NCBI GenBank assembly: GCA_963733905.1
Contig: CAVTEU010000008.1
Span: 62,001-126,000, forward strand
Length of the DNA stretch: 64,000 bases
DNA from: DATADW01 sp963733905
Lineage (GTDB): Bacteria > Actinomycetota > Acidimicrobiia > Spongiisociales > DATADW01
Direction of reading: 5' to 3'
Numbering within the stretch: position 1 is the first letter of the stretch; each line of letters starts with the position of its first letter. The notes beneath the pieces are model-generated. The model saw only the letters and a list, made by a program, of their open reading frames with translations, was not told the DNA's origin and searched no databases. Made by a program: the position numbers and the translations under genes. Positions 39,915-47,710 of the stretch are shown here, piece by piece.

Positions 39915-39936
39915 GCACGGCGGCAAGCCGCCGTGC
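39915..39936 (+). terminator. rex terminator hairpin
   Basis: Perfect ten-base stem GCACGGCGGC / GCCGCCGTGC with an AA loop, five bases after the rex stop, followed by ATTGTTT. The strongest of four hairpins clustered at 39.9-40.04 kb. Confidence 0.7.
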
Positions 39937-40007
39937 ATTGTTTCACGAGCGGCCTTCGGCCGCGCTCACCGATGCTGGTCGGGCTCGGCAAGCCGGCCCG
40001 ACCAGGT

Positions 40008-40037
40008 CGAGGGGGGCTGACGGAGTCGCCCCCCTCG
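40008..40037. terminator. GC hairpin between rex and the bc operon
   Basis: Ten-base perfect stem CGAGGGGGGC / GCCCCCCTCG with a ten-base loop. It is placed to stop bc-operon transcripts coming from the right or rex transcripts from the left. A very similar core (AGGGGGGC/GCCCCCCT) occurs at 51.77 kb, also near a heptamer array. Confidence 0.55.
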
Positions 40038-40062
40038 AGCACCCCGCACCGACCAGTTGAAG

Positions 40063-40083
40063 GTCTGCCGTCTGCCGTCTGCC
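40063..40083 (-). repeat. Short heptamer repeat, reverse orientation
   Basis: Three units of the reverse complement form (TCTGCCG), in the spacer between the hairpin cluster and the end of the bc operon. Confidence 0.75.
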
Positions 40084-40097
40084 AGCACTGGCGCCGC

Positions 40098-40454
40098 TCA
40101 GGCGCCCCGTTCCTGGTTCTGCTCGAACCTCGACAAGGCCGTGAGGAACATGGCGAAGAGGATTCCTGAGGCGAGCATGTAGGCCATCGGGATGATCCGG
40201 ATCTCGAAGGCGTTGAGACCCTCGATGTCCACCGGACGAGGGCCGCGGGGGGCGTAGAGCACGAAGAGAAGGCTGTTGATGGTGATCCACCCGAAGGTCG
40301 CCGTCCCGGTGAGGAGGAAGGCGAGCCGGCTCCCCACGTTGGTGTAGAGCAACAGATAGACGGCGCCGAGGAAGACGACGATGGCCACGAGCACCAAGAT
40401 CACCCCGGTGACGGTGAGGTTGGCCGAGAGGATGCTCCGGAAGAGCTCGCGCAT
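40098..40454 (-). CDS. Small membrane protein of the cytochrome bc operon
   Basis: 118 residues with three hydrophobic stretches: TGVILVLVAIVVFLGAVYLL, FLLTGTATFGWITINSLLFV and MAYMLASGILFAMFLTAL. Starts MRELFRSILSANLTVTG at ATG 40454, two bases after the stop of the diheme cytochrome. I recognise no family. As last gene of the bc operon it is likely an accessory subunit of that complex. Intact. Confidence 0.65.
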   Translation of the reverse strand: MRELFRSILSANLTVTGVILVLVAIVVFLGAVYLLLYTNVGSRLAFLLTGTATFGWITINSLLFVLYAPRGPRPVDIEGLNAFEIRIIPMAYMLASGILFAMFLTALSRFEQNQERGA

Positions 40455-40456
40455 CT

Positions 40457-42157
40457 CTACCTCCCAGTGAGCGTCGGGCCGCGCAGGTAGCGGGTGATCA
40501 ACTCGATGTCCGCCTGTTGGAGCACTTGGCCGAATCCGGGCATCCGGCCGGTGCCCATCCCGTTGACGCCATATCCGATGTTGGGCTCCGACCCGGCGAG
40601 GATGAAGTCGATCATGTCGACCTCGTCGATGAACTGGACATTGGGCCTGTTGTTCCACAGAGCCGGGCCGAGCCCACCGGCGCCCACTTCCAGCGTGAAG
40701 GCGACACCGGCCGACCAGTCCGAAGTGTGGCAGCGGGCGCAGTAGGCGTTGAAAAGGCCGACGGCCCTCGATGCCATCTCCACGTCGCCTTCAAAGGTGG
40801 CCTCCGCTACCGCCTCGATGTCCACTTCCCACGCCTTCACCTCTTGGGAGTTGAGCAGGAAGTCGAGGCCCTGTTGAACCTGCGGAACCAGCCTCTCCTG
40901 GTTGGCGGCAGACACGCCGAGCGAGGTGGCAAGCGACTGGAGGGCGCTCACCGCCTGGCGGGCAACGACGATGTCCGGCTGGGAGCCATCGGTCTGTGGG
41001 TTCTGGGGGTCAAGCTGAATGGCGGGAAGCTCGGTCGGCTCCAGTTGCTGCTGAGCCTGCGCCAGCAGCGACGAGATGCTGTCCTCCGCTTCGTCGGAGA
41101 GCCCGTCGCCATCGAGATCCTCACCATCGCCGGCACCCTCGAGTGCGCCGGCGGCGTCCTCGGCCAACAGACGCAGCGACGGTGCTCCTTCGGCCACCTG
41201 CTCGAGAGATGTCACCATCGCCTCTGCGGTCTCGGCATCCGGCGTTCCCTCCACGGACTCGGGACTCTCGGGATCGAGAGTCTCGACGACGAGCCCCTCG
41301 GGAGTGAGAGCCGCCCTGGTCTCAGCGACGATCTGGGTGAGCTCGGTCTCGGAGGTGTCGGACAGACCGTCGCCGTCGGCATCCACGCCCTCGCCACCGG
41401 TCTCGGCCAACTCGGCGGCGCGGGTGGCCGCCTCGAGCGCCACCGGCGCCTGATCTGGCGCAGCCTCGACGTCGGCGAGGAGCTGCTCCTGGTCGACGAT
41501 CGCCTGCTCGACACTGCGGTCGGCCTGGTTGAGCCGCTGCAGCTGGAGGTCCACTGCGGGGTCGATCTTGGCCAGCGCTCCCTGCTGGTCGATCTGTTGG
41601 GTCCGCAGATAGTTGATCACGTCGGAGACCTGCTGCTCGTCGAGCGGTCCCCCTCCGTCGGTCCCCCAGGCGGGCATGGGCGTGTTGGCCCGGCCGTAGA
41701 CGATCCAGTACCGGATCTCGTCATCTGTGTAGCGGAAGAAAACATCGTTGAGGGCCGGAGCAGCCCAATTGACGTTGATCCCGCTCCTCTTCTCCACGTA
41801 GCTGGCGCCGCCTCCACTCCAATCGGTTCCGTGACAATCGGTGCAGCCGACCGAGGCCACCACCTCGGCGCCCCGTTCGAGCGACTCCTCGTCGAACTGC
41901 TCGACGAAGCCGGCCTGCCTGTCCTGCTCGCCCAGGTAGTAGATGGGGAGATAGAAGGCGAGGAAACCGGTGAGAACCACGGCGGCGGCCTGCACCTTCT
42001 CCAGCCGCTTGCTCTCCAGTTCGTCGTCGGTCTTGCCGGGCGCCACGTTGCGCGGCACCCCTTCGCTGCCCCGGTTGCGGATGCTGGACGCTACGAGGAA
42101 GGCGAGCCAGCCCACCACGAGCACAGCCACCACCGCGATGACGACGGTGGCGGTCAA
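40457..42157 (-). CDS. Membrane-anchored diheme cytochrome c of the bc complex, with calcium-type repeats
   Basis: 566 residues. There are two N-terminal membrane helices (VVIAVVAVLVVGWLAFLVAS and AAAVVLTGFLAFYLPIYYLG), then a first cytochrome c domain with CTDCHGTDWSGGG (residues 105-109). A long acidic middle region contains two DxDxDG calcium-binding-type repeats, VDADGDGLSDTSE (about 257-269) and EDLDGDGLSDEAE (about 346-358). A second cytochrome c domain follows, with CARCHTSDWSAG (473-477). It corresponds in position to actinobacterial QcrC, but the inserted region is unusual. TTG 42157 has a clear GGAGG five bases upstream. Intact. The role is electron transfer from Rieske/cytochrome b to an oxidase, inferred from context. 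Confidence 0.85.
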   Translation of the reverse strand: MTATVVIAVVAVLVVGWLAFLVASSIRNRGSEGVPRNVAPGKTDDELESKRLEKVQAAAVVLTGFLAFYLPIYYLGEQDRQAGFVEQFDEESLERGAEVVASVGCTDCHGTDWSGGGASYVEKRSGINVNWAAPALNDVFFRYTDDEIRYWIVYGRANTPMPAWGTDGGGPLDEQQVSDVINYLRTQQIDQQGALAKIDPAVDLQLQRLNQADRSVEQAIVDQEQLLADVEAAPDQAPVALEAATRAAELAETGGEGVDADGDGLSDTSETELTQIVAETRAALTPEGLVVETLDPESPESVEGTPDAETAEAMVTSLEQVAEGAPSLRLLAEDAAGALEGAGDGEDLDGDGLSDEAEDSISSLLAQAQQQLEPTELPAIQLDPQNPQTDGSQPDIVVARQAVSALQSLATSLGVSAANQERLVPQVQQGLDFLLNSQEVKAWEVDIEAVAEATFEGDVEMASRAVGLFNAYCARCHTSDWSAGVAFTLEVGAGGLGPALWNNRPNVQFIDEVDMIDFILAGSEPNIGYGVNGMGTGRMPGFGQVLQQADIELITRYLRGPTLTGR

Positions 42158-42182
42158 CAGACCTCCATCAGGATGGCGCCCA

Positions 42183-43086
42183 CTACTCCTCCGCGGGGAC
42201 TTCCTCGGTGACGATGCCGATGCAAGACGGACCCTGGGGATACTCGACCACCCGATCGGTGGCCCGGGCGGTCTCCACGATGGTGCCGGTCTTGATGACC
42301 AGGTTGCCGTCGATCACCTCGACGCCGAATCGGTCGAGGTTGCGCGGTGCCGGACCGGCGAAGTACTCGCCGACCGCGTCGTACTTCGATCCGTGGCAGG
42401 GGCACTCGAATCCCTGCGATGGCTGGCACCAGGGGACCCGGCACCCCAGATGGACGCACCGCTGGTACAGGGCGATGAGCCCTTCGGCGGCTGTGTCGGT
42501 GTCGGCGAACTGCGACCGCGCCAACTCCTCTTCGGAGATCGGCAGGATGTAGGCGCGCGCCGACGGGATGAACACCGGGGTGACCGACCCATCGGGTTGG
42601 ACCAACTCGGTCGTCAGGTCCTCGACTGAACCCGCCACGACGTCGCTGCCAAAGCCACCCGAGATCTTGGGCCACACCATCGCCAGCATCGAGACGCCGA
42701 GGATCGCCGAGAAGGCGCCGAAGGTGGCGGTCAACGCCCGGTTGAAGAACTGACGGCGTGTCACCCCCATCTCCTCGGGCGAGACCTCTTCGAGCAGCTC
42801 CTCCTCGACGACCCGGAGCGGCCCGGGCTCGACGGGTTGCGGTACCGCGCGGCTCCGGCTCGGGGGCGGCTGCTTCCTCCTCTGCCTCGGCCTCGGGAGC
42901 GCCCACCGTCACCAACGCCAGCGGTCGATCGGTGCGGTCTGCCGCGACCGTCTCCCTGCTCACGGTGCGTTTCCATGCCTGCTGGGCATCCTTCGACCCG
43001 CGACGGGCTGCGATGGCGAAGGCACCGACGGCGGCGGCGATGCAGACCACGGCGATGGCGAGCAGGAGCAATTGGAGAGTCGTCAT
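42183..43086 (-). CDS. qcrA: Rieske iron-sulfur protein of the cytochrome bc complex
   Basis: About 300 residues across a base shift near 42835. The N-terminus MTTLQLLLLAIAVVCIAAAV is a membrane helix. An acidic linker follows (EAEAEEEAAAPEPEPRG), then a second helix with a tail like a twin-arginine start (MGVTRRQFFNRALTATFGAF), then the Rieske domain with CVHLGCRVPWC and CPCHGSKYDAVGEYFAGPAP, the four [2Fe-2S] ligands. Multiple N-terminal helices are usual for actinobacterial QcrA. The start overlaps the previous stop as ATGA. Confidence 0.9.
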
Positions 43087-44235
43087 TCGAACGAGATCCA
43101 GTCCTTGAGGTCATCGAAGAAGATCCCGTCGGACCACGGATAGGAGAAGTTGAACCCCTGGCCGCGGAAAAGGACTCCCATGATGGTGAGCGTGGAGGCC
43201 CCGGCGAGGAAGAAGGTGAACATCAGGATGGCGAACTTGCGATCGGACGGCTTGGTCGACGGGTTCCGGTCGAAGTAGGGGATCGCCATCAGCCCGATGA
43301 GCCCGAACGTCGGCACCAGGACCCCCGCCACCTGCGGGTCGAAGTAGGACAACAACTCCTGGAGCCCAAGGAAGTACCAGGGTGCCTTTGATGGGTTCGG
43401 CGTCTCGTTGAAGTTCGCCGCCTCGAGCAGCGGCGCCTGGAGGATCACCGAGAGCACCACGGTGAACGCGGTCATCGCCAGCAGGCTGGCGAACTCGGCG
43501 ATCATCAGATGGGGCCAGGTGTTGACCTTGTCGGTCGGCTCGGTCTTGACCTGCTGGATCGCCTTTGCCTTGACCACGGTGAGCAGCCGTTGGGTGCGCA
43601 CACCCTCGGGGACGCCGGTGGGTGCCGCCACCGGTCGGGTGGCGACGGCTGCGGCCACCCGTCCGGCACCCGCCGCGAACGGGCACGGGCTCTTCGTCGC
43701 CGGCTCCTCCATCGGGTGCACCGGCACCATCGCCCGGAGGGGGCGGTGTCGATGACCCAGATCCATCTCCCCCAGCAACCGGCTGCACTTCGACCGCCGG
43801 CTCCGCCAGTTTCTGCTTCGGCCGCCGGCTCCTCTTGCTCGGCTTCGGCTGCGGTCTGCTCTTCCTCCACCTCTGCCGCCGGTTCCGGCTTGGTCGGCCT
43901 CCGCTGCTGGCTCCTCCTGCTCGACCTCCGCCGAGGGTTCAACCTGGTCGGCTTCAGCCGCAGGCTCCTCCTGCTCGGCTTCAGCCGCGGGTTCAACCTG
44001 GTCGGCTTCGGCCGCGGGAACCTCTTCCGCGGGCTCGGCTGCCGTCTGCCGTCCGCCGTCCGCCGTCTCTTCCGATGCTTGCCGTCTCTTCCGATGCCGT
44101 CTCCTCCGAGGCCGTCACTTCCTGAGGAGGCGCCTCGCCACGCATCTCGGCGAGCACCTGCTCTACCGGGATGCCGAGCGCCTTGGCCTTCGCTTCGGCC
44201 GACCGCCGCAACAGGCTCTCGGGGATCTCAGGCAT
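43083..44235 (-). CDS. Cytochrome b C-terminal half (subunit IV-like) with N-terminal docking motif and linker
   Basis: The last 220 residues match the C-terminal half of cytochrome b: NTWPHLMIAEFASLLAMTAF, APLLEAANFNETPNPSKAPW, YFLGLQELLSYFDPQVAGVL and PYFDRNPSTKPSDRKFAI, with three to four helices. The PEWY-type quinol motif appears as KAPWYFL. The N-terminus is unrelated: MPEIPESLLRRSAEAKAKAL then GIPVEQVLAEMRG, a motif shared with the CcoO- and CcoP-like proteins at 47.7 and 48.6 kb. Next is a long acidic linker of nine-residue repeats such as PAAEADQVE. Base shifts lie near 44085, 43890 and 43775. ATG 44235 has GAGGAG upstream. Confidence 0.8.
43825..44018 (-). repeat. 27-base tandem repeats encoding an acidic linker
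   Basis: About seven units of 27 bases (one is 28, causing a shift near 43890). Two alternating forms encode PAAEADQVE and PAAEAEQEE, with PSAEVEQEE as a variant. They lie between the docking motif and the cytochrome b part. Confidence 0.8.
44037..44072 (-). repeat. Heptamer repeat inside the cytochrome b C-terminal gene
   Basis: Units TCTGCCG/TCCGCCG (reverse complement of the GACGGCA family) occur within the linker coding region, next to two copies of a TCTCTTCCGATGC element. The encoded segment includes GRRTADGS. Confidence 0.75.
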
Positions 44236-44244
44236 GGTGGCTCC

Positions 44245-45045
44245 TCATAGCGGTCCCGAGACCCCGCCGTCCTTCCGGACCCGCCAGAAGTGGACGGCCA
44301 TGAAGATCACGATGATGAAGGGGAGGAAGAGGACGTGGAGCACGTACCACCTGAGCAGGGTGTTGGCGGTGACCTCGGCACCCCCGAGCAGGGCGAACTT
44401 CACCTGTGCCCCGAACACCGGGACGAACCCGGCCATGTTGGTCCCCACCGTCACCGCCCAGAGCGCCAACTGGTCCCAAGGGAGGAGGTACCCGGTGAAC
44501 GAGAGGAGAAGCGTCAGCAGCAGCAGCACCACACCAACGATCCAGTTGAACTCGCGGGGAGGCTTGTAGGCGCCGTGATAGAAGACCCGGCTCATGTGGA
44601 GGAACACGGTGAGCACCATGAGGTGCGCCCCCCAGCGGTGCATGTTCCTCACCAGCGATCCGAAGGCGACGCTGGTGGAGAGCGCCTGGGCATCGGCGTA
44701 TGCCTGGGTGGCGGTAGGCGTGTAATAGAACATCAGGAAGATCCCGGTGATGGTCAGCAGGATGAACAGGAAGAAGCTGAGCCCACCCAGACACAGCGTG
44801 TACGAGAGCCGGACCCCGTGCCGCTTCACCTTCACCGGGTGGAGGTGGTAGAGCACGTTGTTCATGATCACGTACGAGCGGTTGCGCGGCGTGTCGGTGT
44901 AACCCTGCTTGAAGGGCGACCCGGGCCTGAACACCGACTCCCAGAGCGACGAGGTGCGCATCTTCTCGCCCGCCTCGCCCATTCGCTCGCGGAGCCTCAA
45001 CCCCCCGTTGCCGTTGCCGTTGCCGCTGCCATTTCCGTTCGCCAT
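44245..45045 (-). CDS. qcrB: Cytochrome b N-terminal half (b6-like) of the bc complex
   Basis: 266 residues with four core membrane helices that carry both b hemes. Heme ligand histidines appear in RNMHRWGAHLMVLTVFLHMS and RWYVLHVLFLPFIIVIFMAV then HFWRVRKDGG. The quinol-site stretch is LLLSFTGYLLPWDQLALWAV. The protein stops after helix D; the rest of cytochrome b is a separate gene downstream, as in b6f complexes. The N-terminus is a Gly/Asn-rich tail (MANGNGSGNGNGNGG). ATG 45045 overlaps the ferredoxin stop as TAATG. Intact. Confidence 0.9.
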   Translation of the reverse strand: MANGNGSGNGNGNGGLRLRERMGEAGEKMRTSSLWESVFRPGSPFKQGYTDTPRNRSYVIMNNVLYHLHPVKVKRHGVRLSYTLCLGGLSFFLFILLTITGIFLMFYYTPTATQAYADAQALSTSVAFGSLVRNMHRWGAHLMVLTVFLHMSRVFYHGAYKPPREFNWIVGVVLLLLTLLLSFTGYLLPWDQLALWAVTVGTNMAGFVPVFGAQVKFALLGGAEVTANTLLRWYVLHVLFLPFIIVIFMAVHFWRVRKDGGVSGPL

Positions 45046-45488
45046 TACCACCTAACCCCATAGGTGTAACCGTTCTTGAAGTCTCGCTGCCCGGTGTCGA
45101 CCTCCCATGGGACGAGGCCCGCCTCGGCAGCCTGCTCCGCCAATGACCCTTCGAACTTTCCAAGGGTGATCACGTTGGTCGGGCAGCGATCGACACAGAG
45201 GGCGCATCTGGTGCACTCGTCTTCGTCAACGACGAAGAATCCGTAGTTGGTGCCGTCTTCTCTGGGGTCGGACACCCCGACGGCCTCGCTGATCGCTTCG
45301 AGCGACAGGTAGTGGATGCACTTCCACGGGCAGATGTCGACGCAGCCCTCGCAGAGGATGCACTCCGACTGATCGATGTGGAGGAATTGCTTGGGGCGCA
45401 GCTTGTCCTTGAAGTAGTCGACCTCCACCAGACCCAGCTGATAGTCGTCCCGGAACGGAGGGGTCTCGTCGACAACGCCGCGTGGCAT
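45045..45488 (-). CDS. 2[4Fe-4S] ferredoxin-type protein in the bc operon
   Basis: 147 residues with two complete cluster motifs: CILCEGCVDICPWKC and CTRCALCVDRCPTNV. Flanking parts are DETPPFRDDYQLGLVEVDYF at the N-terminus and GQRDFKNGYTYGVRW at the C-terminus; there is no membrane helix. Such a ferredoxin is not a standard bc1 subunit. Its position between a membrane protein and cytochrome b suggests a cytoplasmic electron-input or docking role, as inference. It is coupled to both neighbours by TGATG and TAATG overlaps. Intact. Confidence 0.85.
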   Translation of the reverse strand: MPRGVVDETPPFRDDYQLGLVEVDYFKDKLRPKQFLHIDQSECILCEGCVDICPWKCIHYLSLEAISEAVGVSDPREDGTNYGFFVVDEDECTRCALCVDRCPTNVITLGKFEGSLAEQAAEAGLVPWEVDTGQRDFKNGYTYGVRW

Positions 45489-46096
45489 CAGTCCTCCACC
45501 CGGATCAACGGCCTGCCGTATGGGGAAGTGCGCACCTTGGGCTCCTCACCACCAGGGGGAGTCTTGCCCCAATCCTGGAGCATGTAGGCGGCCACGATCC
45601 ACGCTGCGAAGACAACCACGTAGTAGCCCCCGGAAATGGCGTCCTTGATCGCCCCAAAGCTGATCGCTACTTCGTTGCCCAGCACCAGCCACGGGGGGAT
45701 GGTGAATGCGATGTTTTGACTGGTCCAACCGAGCGGGCCCTGGCTGAGGTTGAGCCACTCGGAGGGGACAACACCGAAGAGGAATACGAACTCGATCCAG
45801 GCGATAAAGGCGCCGAAGGCGGTGCGGGCCCAGGTGAGCGGTTGGTTGGCGACCCAGATCATGGCGGCACCGAACAGCATCATCTGCGTCCCGGCGAAGG
45901 CGATCAGCTGGCCGGCGGTGAACCACGGCCACCCACGGGGGATGAACTCGAAGATCCCACGATCGACCTCGGGTGGGAGGAGGGCGAAATGGGCTATCAG
46001 GACCCCCACCACGATCGCTGGGATACCGAGGAGCAACGCGGTCCAGCCGAGCCTCAAGCGCTGCGACTCGTCCAGCCGGCTCAGTCGGGCGATCAC
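45488..46096 (-). CDS. Four-helix membrane protein, first gene of the bc operon
   Basis: 202 residues from GTG 46096 (VIARLSRLDESQRLRLGWTA). Four hydrophobic helices: LLLGIPAIVVGVLIAHFALL, WFTAGQLIAFAGTQMMLFGA, TAFGAFIAWIEFVFLFGVVP and GYYVVVFAAWIVAAYMLQDW. The C-terminus (PGGEEPKVRTSPYGRPLIRV) is cytoplasmic by charge. I recognise no family. The stop overlaps the ferredoxin start, so the two are probably partners. Intact. Confidence 0.65.
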   Translation of the reverse strand: MIARLSRLDESQRLRLGWTALLLGIPAIVVGVLIAHFALLPPEVDRGIFEFIPRGWPWFTAGQLIAFAGTQMMLFGAAMIWVANQPLTWARTAFGAFIAWIEFVFLFGVVPSEWLNLSQGPLGWTSQNIAFTIPPWLVLGNEVAISFGAIKDAISGGYYVVVFAAWIVAAYMLQDWGKTPPGGEEPKVRTSPYGRPLIRVED

Positions 46097-46139
46097 CTCA
46101 GGTCCTCTGCTCCTTCCCTGACGGCAGCCGGTTTGAGCC

Positions 46140-46155
46140 GCCGTACCGGTACGGC
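46140..46155. promoter_or_regulatory. 16-base palindrome between divergent bc and cco-like operons
   Basis: GCCGTACCGGTACGGC is a perfect palindrome in the 195-base spacer shared by the two divergent cytochrome operons. It is placed to affect both promoters. The binding protein is unknown; it does not match the Rex consensus. Confidence 0.45.
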
Positions 46156-46291
46156 CCCATCCTTGCACACGCTGGTAAAACGCGAGGAATCGCGCCGTCC
46201 CGGCGACTCCACCAGAACACCGACCCTCTTCAGGTCGTACCCGGCTCGTTATCCTCCGGCGACCCACAGATTTAGGCATGGAGGGACCGGC

Positions 46292-47710
46292 ATGACCGAA
46301 GACCAGGACTCCGCCGCCCGCCTCCATCTATTCGCCTCGGTCGCCTTCTCCGTGGTCGCCGGCCTACTCCTGGTTGCTCTCTACCTCGCCCTGCGTTTCC
46401 CCGATGTTGTCGGCCAGCTCCCCCAGCTCACCTACGGGCGGCTGAAACCGATGATGCTCACTACAGCGGTGCTCGGCTGGTTGACGCTGGCGGGAATCGG
46501 TGCTGTCTACTACCTGCTCCCCCGGCTCACCGGGGCGCCGATGTGGGGGGAGCGCATCGCCCGGCTCAACCTGATGGCAGCGGTCCCCATCTATGCAGCA
46601 GCCTCACTCTCACCCATGTTCGGACTCTCCTCGGGCCAGGACCTGCTCGAGGTTCCGTGGTACCTCGACATCTTGATATTGGGGACGCTGGCGGTCCCCC
46701 TGGGGATCACCATCCAGACAATCCGGCGCCGCACCGAAGAGGGCCTCTACGTCTCGCTCTGGTACGTGGTGGCTGGGGTCACCGCTGCATTCGGGCTCTG
46801 GCTGGTGGGGAACCTCCCCGGCGTGATCGGGGACTTGCCCGGGCTGGGAGGGATATCAACCGCCCTGCAGAGGGTGATCTTCTCCTCCGGGTTCCTGACA
46901 CTTTGGGTGGTGGGGATCGGGATCGGCGCCGCCTACTACCTGCTCCCCAAGGAGACGGGGAACCCCCTGTTCAGCCGGGGTCTGGCGGCAGCGGGATTCT
47001 GGTCGGTGGTCCTGGCGGCTCTGTGGGCGGCTCCATCTGCCTTGACCCATACCCCGATCCCGGGGTGGACCCAGACGGTTGCGGCGGTCATGGCGCTCGG
47101 GCTCGTGATCCCGGCGCTGGCTGTGGCCACCAACTTCGCCGGGACGCTCCACGGAAGGTGGGACACATTCACCACGTCGCTCCCTGTCCGGTTTGCGGTC
47201 GCCGCCACCTCCTTTCTGGTACTGGTGACACTCGGCTCCGCAGGGAGGGGGTTCCCATCGGTAGCGACCGTGCTCGGGTTCACCCCAACCTCGGACGCAG
47301 TACTGATCGTCACCATCTTCGGGGTGGCCGGCCTCTTCTCCGCCGCCTTCACCTATCACGCCATACCCCGGATCGCCGGAAGGCATGTGTTCAGCGAATA
47401 CTCCGGGCGGCTTCACCTGCGCATGGCGTCGCTGGGTAGCGCCGCCCTCGGGATCCTGCTGTGGGTGACCGGGACCGTGACGGGATACACCTGGGTCGGA
47501 GCCGCCCGTACCGGCTCGTTCATCGCTGCCGGGGAAGGCTGGTCGGAGGTGGAGAGCTCCACCCTTGTCTTCACCAGCCTGTTGCCGTTGGCGGCCCTGG
47601 TCGTCGCGGTCGGGCTGATGGCATTCGGGTACAACGTGTTCCGGTCGTACACCTCGGGGGAGACAGTGCCCCAGGAGGTACTGGTGCCATCTGGGACCGA
47701 AAATGGCTGA
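46292..47710 (+). CDS. cbb3 oxidase subunit I (CcoN)-like protein lacking heme and copper ligands
   Basis: Intact 472-residue membrane protein with about 12 helices, homologous along its length to CcoN: LTYGRLKPMMLTTAVLGWLT, LLEVPWYLDILILGTLAVPL, IGIGAAYYLLPKETGNPLFS, THTPIPGWTQTVAAVMALGL and YHAIPRIAGRHVFSEYSGRL. The residues that bind metal in CcoN are all replaced. The low-spin heme histidine after GRLRP is leucine/methionine (PMMLTTAV). The WWYGHN CuB site is ALQRVIFSSG. The histidine pair before the PDW/PGW turn is Ser-Ala. The HxH heme pair lies in SDAVLIVTIFGV. It cannot be a normal oxidase. ATG 46292; overlaps the next gene by eight bases. Confidence 0.8.
   Translation: MTEDQDSAARLHLFASVAFSVVAGLLLVALYLALRFPDVVGQLPQLTYGRLKPMMLTTAVLGWLTLAGIGAVYYLLPRLTGAPMWGERIARLNLMAAVPIYAAASLSPMFGLSSGQDLLEVPWYLDILILGTLAVPLGITIQTIRRRTEEGLYVSLWYVVAGVTAAFGLWLVGNLPGVIGDLPGLGGISTALQRVIFSSGFLTLWVVGIGIGAAYYLLPKETGNPLFSRGLAAAGFWSVVLAALWAAPSALTHTPIPGWTQTVAAVMALGLVIPALAVATNFAGTLHGRWDTFTTSLPVRFAVAATSFLVLVTLGSAGRGFPSVATVLGFTPTSDAVLIVTIFGVAGLFSAAFTYHAIPRIAGRHVFSEYSGRLHLRMASLGSAALGILLWVTGTVTGYTWVGAARTGSFIAAGEGWSEVESSTLVFTSLLPLAALVVAVGLMAFGYNVFRSYTSGETVPQEVLVPSGTENG

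Noticed and set aside
39184..40097. Rex operator near rex or the bc operon
   Set aside because: I found only partial matches (TGTTTCAC at about 39939); no full TTGTGAA/TTCACAA-like inverted repeat is visible.
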